From the NCBI GenBank assembly GCA_017694955.1, contig JADIMC010000032.1, forward strand, positions 1 to 36,615: a DNA stretch of 36,615 nucleotides. Direction: 5' to 3'. Each line of letters begins with the position of its first letter. The stretch's first letter is position 1. The position numbers and the translations under genes are program-made. This document shows, one piece after another, positions 32,384 through 36,615 of the stretch. Source of the DNA: Candidatus Limisoma faecipullorum (GTDB taxonomy: Bacteria > Bacteroidota > Bacteroidia > Bacteroidales > Muribaculaceae). The notes beneath the pieces are model-generated. The model worked only from the letters and a program-made list of their open reading frames with translations, did not search any database and was not told the origin of the DNA.

Positions 32384-34285
32384 ATGGATGCCATGGACTA
32401 CACTGCGATGATCAAAGAGAACGACCGGCGACGCCAACGGCTCGCCACGGAGCGATATGACCCGCTGACGGGCGAGGGATGTTGCGGAGAGCGGCGTGAG
32501 GTGCGTGTTCCCGGCGGAGGAAGGGCATGCGTGCCCGCCTCGATGCTTCTCGACCCTGAATATTCCGACACGCTTTCTCTCAACGGATTCGAGATGCTCC
32601 GTATGCGCCACGACTTCGAATTCTGGTGCGCGAAGTGTGTAGCGGTGAAGGACAAGACTGGTTGGCGCGACATCCGGCTCGTGCTCAATCGCCCGCAGCG
32701 CATCATCCTGCGCGAGCTTGAGGCTATGCGCACGGCACGCCGTCCCATACGCGCGATAGTGCTGAAAGCCCGGCAATGCGGCGTCTCGACTCTCATACAG
32801 GCATATATGGCGTGGATACAGATCACGCAGCGCGACAACTGGCACAGTCTTGTCTGCGCCCACGTGCGCGACGCGGCGGCAACCATCAGGGCGATGATGT
32901 CGAAACTGCTCGTTCGCTATCCGGAGGAATATCTCCCCGACGGCAAGGAGCTGAGACTGCGCCCATTCGAAGGCAGCCGCAACATATGCCGCATCGACGG
33001 AAGGCAGAACACCATCGCCGTCTGCTCCGCCGAGAATCAGGAGGCGGCGCGAGGCTCCGACCTTGCTATGGCTCACCTTTCGGAAGTGGCATTCTGGCGA
33101 GAGACTCCCGGACACGACCCTAATGCAATCATACGTTCGATAGCGGGCTCGGTGGCGCTCGCCGAGCTCACGCTTGTGGTTATGGAGTCAACAGCCAACG
33201 GTGTGGGCAACTTCTTCCACACCGAATGGCTGCGTGCCAAAGCCGGCGAAAGCGACAAGGTGCCGGTTTTCGTCCCGTGGTATGAATATGGCATTTATTC
33301 AGTGCCTGTTGACGACTATCACGGACTGATTGACAATATGGACAGCTATGAGCGCGGATTGTGGGAGTCGGGACTGACGTTGGAACAGATAGCGTGGTAC
33401 CATTCCAAGCGTCGGGAATATGCGTCACACAAGGCGATGAAGGCGGAATATCCCACGACCGACATCGAGGCTTTCACCAGCACCGACCGTATGGTGTTCG
33501 ACAGGGAGGGGGTGGAACGGCTGCGATGCGGATGCGCGGCTCCGGAGCTGGAGGGCGATATCGTGGCGGATGCCATTACGGGACCGGAGTCGCTGCGAGG
33601 TGTCAGAATCGAGGCTGCGCCGGGAGGCTTGCTGAAAGTGTGGAAGGACCGTTGCGGCAGCACCCGCCACTACAACCGCTACATCGTAATCGTCGATGTG
33701 GGAGGGAGAAGCGACGACAGCGACTGGTCGGTGATTGCCGTAATCGACCGCGGCGAGGAGCGGGGCGCGAAACCCGAGGTGGTGGCGCAATGGCGGGGGC
33801 ATACCGACCACGACCTGCTGGCGTGGAAGGCAGCACAGATTGCAGCCTACTACCATAAGGCGCTGCTCGTCATCGAGAGCAACACCCTTGAGGCGGAAGC
33901 TGCCGGGGCTGGAAACGCCGCGTACATCCTCGACGAGATTGCCGACTACTATCCTAACATCTATTGCCGGAACGTGATTGACCGCCTTACAGGGACGCGC
34001 CTCTCGCAAGTGGGATTCCACACAAACCGCGCCACCAAGCCGCTCGTGGTGAACCACCATATCGCCACAGTACGCGACGGACGATACGTGGAGCGCGATA
34101 TGGAGGCGGTCAACGAGCATGCCACTTACGAGCGCCGCAACAACGGCGGATACGCCGCAAAGGAAGGATGCCACGACGACATACTGATGACACGCTGCAT
34201 CGGTCTCTACATTGCCGATGACCTTGCCCGCGACGAGCCGCCCGACTTGACGCCACTCAAAATCCCGCCTGTCCGCTACGGCTGA
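32384..34285 (+). CDS. solitary phage-type terminase large subunit (TerL-like)
   Basis: The 633-residue protein has the two-domain organisation of large terminases, the DNA-packaging motor and nuclease of tailed phages. The ATPase domain shows a terminase Walker A, LKARQCGVST (Lys128-Thr136), and a Walker B-like LAMAHLSEVAFW with Glu234. VVMESTANGVGNFF is the coupling motif. The nuclease domain begins IVIVDVGGRSDDSDWS with Asp438, continues with LLVIESNTLE, and ends with HDDILM (Asp598/Asp599). All key acidic residues are kept, so the gene is not decayed. No portal, capsid, small terminase or integrase gene is near. The in-frame upstream ATG at 32300 is rejected because of the promoter. It may be a domesticated gene or part of an unrecognised element. 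Confidence 0.85.
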   Translation: MDAMDYTAMIKENDRRRQRLATERYDPLTGEGCCGERREVRVPGGGRACVPASMLLDPEYSDTLSLNGFEMLRMRHDFEFWCAKCVAVKDKTGWRDIRLVLNRPQRIILRELEAMRTARRPIRAIVLKARQCGVSTLIQAYMAWIQITQRDNWHSLVCAHVRDAAATIRAMMSKLLVRYPEEYLPDGKELRLRPFEGSRNICRIDGRQNTIAVCSAENQEAARGSDLAMAHLSEVAFWRETPGHDPNAIIRSIAGSVALAELTLVVMESTANGVGNFFHTEWLRAKAGESDKVPVFVPWYEYGIYSVPVDDYHGLIDNMDSYERGLWESGLTLEQIAWYHSKRREYASHKAMKAEYPTTDIEAFTSTDRMVFDREGVERLRCGCAAPELEGDIVADAITGPESLRGVRIEAAPGGLLKVWKDRCGSTRHYNRYIVIVDVGGRSDDSDWSVIAVIDRGEERGAKPEVVAQWRGHTDHDLLAWKAAQIAAYYHKALLVIESNTLEAEAAGAGNAAYILDEIADYYPNIYCRNVIDRLTGTRLSQVGFHTNRATKPLVVNHHIATVRDGRYVERDMEAVNEHATYERRNNGGYAAKEGCHDDILMTRCIGLYIADDLARDEPPDLTPLKIPPVRYG

Positions 34286-34357
34286 ACGTAAAAGATAATT
34301 GGCATTTTTTTACAACTTTTCAATATGGTTTGTTGCTCTATGACGGTCACGATTCAT

Positions 34358-34365
34358 TACTTTTG
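34358..34365 (+). promoter_or_regulatory. -7 promoter element for the CE2-GH3 pair
   Basis: TACTTTTG matches TAnnTTTG exactly, 40 bases before the ATG at 34406. Confidence 0.55.
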
Positions 34366-34405
34366 TACACGTTATTCATTTAAAATATCACAAACTTGAC
34401 ATAAT

Positions 34406-35473
34406 ATGAGAAACGTATTGATTGCGGCGGCTTTCGCCGTATTGACAACCGGGGCTGCACAGGCAGCCGATATCCCGGCAAACGACAAGAACATTGCCTA
34501 TTGCGGGCGCATAAGCTGGAAGAATCCGCAGTCGCCGGCATTCTCCTATCCGGGAGTGAGCGCGGAGCTGAATTTCGAAGGCACGGAGATTTGTATGAAA
34601 GCGAAGCCGGGAAGCGGCTATTTCATGGTGGAAATCGACGACGAGCTGCCTTTCAAGATTCATTTTTCCGACAGCGACTCGGTGATGACACTCGCCGAGG
34701 GTCTGCCTCAGGGCAAGCACCGCGTGAAGGTGGTGTATGCCGTCGAGGGCTATAGCCTGAAGCCGGAGTTCCGGGGATTCACTACCGACGGCCGTCTGCT
34801 GCCTCCTCCTGCGCAGTCCGGACGTACCATAGAGTTCATAGGCAACTCCATCACCTGCGGCTACGGCATTGAGGCCCACAGCAAGGATGATGATTTCAGT
34901 TTCGCCACCGAGAACCATTACTACTCCTATGCCGCGCAGACGGCACGCGCCCTCGGCGCACGCTACTACACCGTGGCACGGTCGGGCTACGGCATGTACC
35001 GCAACTACGGCGGTCCCGTCGAAGGCTCGAAGGACTGCATACCGGCGCTCTACGACCGCACGCTGTTCTACGATGCCGATGAGAAATGGGATTTCAGCCT
35101 GTTCCAGCCGGAGGTGGTATGCGTGAATCTCGGCACAAACGACACGAGCCTCAACAATTATGATGCGGAGCTTCTTGAAGAAGCGAGCCGCGATTTCCTG
35201 AAGCGTCTCCGCGGATATTACCCCGATGCCAAAATCGTGATGCTCACCGGCTGTCTGCTGACCGGCAAGCGGCTTGAGGTGGTGACTACGGTGCTCGACA
35301 AGGTGGTGGCAGAAGCCAAGGCAGCCGGCGACAATGAGGTTTACCGCTTCGATATGTCGCCGCATACCGGCTCTTTAGGATATGGAGCAGACTGGCATCC
35401 TTCGTGGCGTCAGTCTAACAAGATGGCAGTGGAGCTGACCGGCTTCCTCCGCCAGATAACCGGTTGGGAGTAG
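34406..35473 (+). CDS. CE2-like SGNH carbohydrate esterase (acetylxylan-esterase family)
   Basis: The 355-residue exported protein (signal peptide to about Ala21) has the two-part CE2 layout. An N-terminal beta-sandwich starts NIAYCGRISWKN and contains FSYPGVSAELNFEG. An SGNH hydrolase domain follows: Ser148 in FIGNSITCGYG, Asn245/Asp246 in LGTNDTS, and Asp329-x-His331 in DWHPS. CE2 enzymes remove acetyl groups from xylan, mannan or other glycans, typically with a Ser-His dyad. The domain order and motifs fit well. It is followed after 51 bases by a GH3 glycosidase on the same strand, so the pair probably acts together on an acetylated oligosaccharide in the periplasm or outside the cell. Confidence 0.9.
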   Translation: MRNVLIAAAFAVLTTGAAQAADIPANDKNIAYCGRISWKNPQSPAFSYPGVSAELNFEGTEICMKAKPGSGYFMVEIDDELPFKIHFSDSDSVMTLAEGLPQGKHRVKVVYAVEGYSLKPEFRGFTTDGRLLPPPAQSGRTIEFIGNSITCGYGIEAHSKDDDFSFATENHYYSYAAQTARALGARYYTVARSGYGMYRNYGGPVEGSKDCIPALYDRTLFYDADEKWDFSLFQPEVVCVNLGTNDTSLNNYDAELLEEASRDFLKRLRGYYPDAKIVMLTGCLLTGKRLEVVTTVLDKVVAEAKAAGDNEVYRFDMSPHTGSLGYGADWHPSWRQSNKMAVELTGFLRQITGWE

Positions 35474-35524
35474 TGCCGCATCTGCGATGCCGAGATTGAA
35501 ATGGAACGTTTTTAATAAAGGAAT

Positions 35525-36615
35525 ATGAGAAAAATATTGACAGTGGCGGCTTTGGCGGCCATTACGGCGGCAAGTGCCACTGGAGAGAATATGGAAATCA
35601 ATAAGACTGACAATATGCGGATTGAGAAGAAGGACGGGTACAACCTCGTTATACAGAAAGACGGCCCGGCATTGGGCTATTCGCCTGAATCGGGGGTGAA
35701 GATAATAGAGGTTGACGGCAAGTATTTCAAGAGCTTCGACGGCAGCGGCAAGCTGTTGCCCTACGAGGACTGGCGGCTTCCGATGGAGGAGCGTGCCGCC
35801 GACCTTGCCAGGCGTATGACAATCGACGAGATTGCCGGGCTGATGCTCTACAGCGACCAGAACAAGCTTCCGATGCCTAACGACACTTACGGCGGAAAGC
35901 CTTTCGCCGAGAGCGGAATGAAGGCTTACGACCTGAGTGACTCGCAGATACGCTTCCTGACGGAGGACAACCTGCGCCACGTGCTTGTGTCAAAGGTGGA
36001 GAGCCCGGAGACAGCCGCGCGGTGGAACAACAAGGTGCAGGCGCTCATCGAGGGTCGCACGCACGGCATTCCCGCCAACAATTCGTCCGACCCGCGGCAT
36101 TCGGCATTTGCCGACGCGGAGTTCAATCCCGGCAACAGCGGCGACATATCGCTCTGGAGCAACATGCTGGGGCTTGCCGCCACGTTCTCGCCGGAGATAG
36201 TGGAGGAGTTCGGGCGCATCGCCGCAACGGAATACCGTCTGCTTGGACTTGCTACGGCATTGTCGCCGCAGGCCGACCTCGGCACCGACCCGCGCTGGTA
36301 CCGCTACCGCAGCACATTCGGTCCGGAGCCTAAGCTCGTGACCGACCTTACGCGAGCCTATTGCGACGGCTTCCAGACCTCGACAGGCAAAGACGAAATT
36401 GAAGGCGGATGGGGACGCAGGAGCGTCAACACGATGGTGAAGCACTGGCCGGGCGGCGGCTCGGGCGAGGGCGGACGCGACGCGCACTACGGCAACGGCA
36501 AATATGCAGTGTATCCCGGCGGCTGCTATGAGACGCATAAGATACCGTTCACCGAAGGAGCTTTCAAGCTCGACGGGCCGACGGGAAAGGCTTCCGCCGT
36601 AATGCCTTATTACAC
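35525..36615 (+). CDS. glycoside hydrolase family 3 protein, 5' part (cut by window end)
   Basis: The frame is open from ATG 35525 to the last base, giving 363 residues with no stop, so the 3' part is outside. A signal peptide (MRKILTVAALAAITAASATG) precedes a short beta-rich leader. The GH3 N-terminal TIM barrel begins LPMEERAADLARRMTIDEIAGLM. HGIPANNSSDPRHS is the substrate-site block. LGLAATFSPEIVEEFGRIAA, ALSPQADLGTDPRWYR and the GH3 signature KHWPGGGSGEGG (Lys306-His307) follow. GH3 enzymes release beta-linked glucose, xylose or N-acetylglucosamine from glycan ends; the aspartate nucleophile would lie beyond the window. Context with CE2 suggests plant or mucosal glycan use. Confidence 0.92.
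   Translation, partial: MRKILTVAALAAITAASATGENMEINKTDNMRIEKKDGYNLVIQKDGPALGYSPESGVKIIEVDGKYFKSFDGSGKLLPYEDWRLPMEERAADLARRMTIDEIAGLMLYSDQNKLPMPNDTYGGKPFAESGMKAYDLSDSQIRFLTEDNLRHVLVSKVESPETAARWNNKVQALIEGRTHGIPANNSSDPRHSAFADAEFNPGNSGDISLWSNMLGLAATFSPEIVEEFGRIAATEYRLLGLATALSPQADLGTDPRWYRYRSTFGPEPKLVTDLTRAYCDGFQTSTGKDEIEGGWGRRSVNTMVKHWPGGGSGEGGRDAHYGNGKYAVYPGGCYETHKIPFTEGAFKLDGPTGKASAVMPYY

Noticed and set aside
34388-35365. 325-codon minus-strand frame
   Set aside because: It is antisense to the CE2 esterase, with no recognisable family and a composition typical of shadow frames.

Overview
The window looks like a chromosomal segment of a gut-type Bacteroidales bacterium, probably near Muribaculaceae/Bacteroides. 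The genus is inferred from recalled protein similarity only. Four things support the order: repeated Bacteroidetes -7 promoter elements (TAnnTTTG) with little Shine-Dalgarno, a type IX secretion (T9SS) sorting tail, a flavodoxin + DUF2023 pair, and families largely confined to this phylum (DUF4251, split LysO, a Cys-less PurF paralogue). There is no rRNA, tRNA, insertion sequence or CRISPR array that I can support. Both window ends cut a gene.

Left part (1-5400): the C-terminal end of a DUF2130 protein with a nuclease-like motif pattern and a DUF3298-type lipoprotein. Next comes an AT-rich surface-polysaccharide patch of a pyruvyltransferase, a MurJ/Wzx-like flippase and a GT4 glycosyltransferase. 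Then (5418-12329) topA faces a two-gene minus-strand operon: a secreted protein of unknown family followed by a very large secreted TPR-CHAT protease candidate.

Middle (12642-22678): a secreted endonuclease/exonuclease/phosphatase-fold enzyme, then a translationally coupled beta-propeller protein and giant T9SS-tailed N-acetylmuramoyl-alanine amidase. These are followed by flavodoxin-DUF2023, a DUF4251 protein, a histidine acid phosphatase, a small lipoprotein resembling a free-standing I9 protease propeptide, and a lysine exporter LysO split into two overlapping genes.

Purine block (22840-25587): an amidophosphoribosyltransferase paralogue lacking the catalytic cysteine, then hpt and adk, each apparently separately expressed. 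An ECF-sigma operon follows (25741-28077): sigma factor, short membrane anti-sigma-like protein, small secreted protein and a barrel-like protein. It ends at a tandem array of four units with an exact 34-bp period.

Right part (28274-36615): an AAA/DUF4143 ATPase, metK behind a SAM-II riboswitch with a visible candidate expression platform, a YitT transporter-like protein, and a solitary phage-type large terminase with no phage neighbours. Last is a carbohydrate pair: a CE2-type esterase and a GH3 glycosidase cut by the window end. Strong inverted repeats close several convergent or terminal gene ends.
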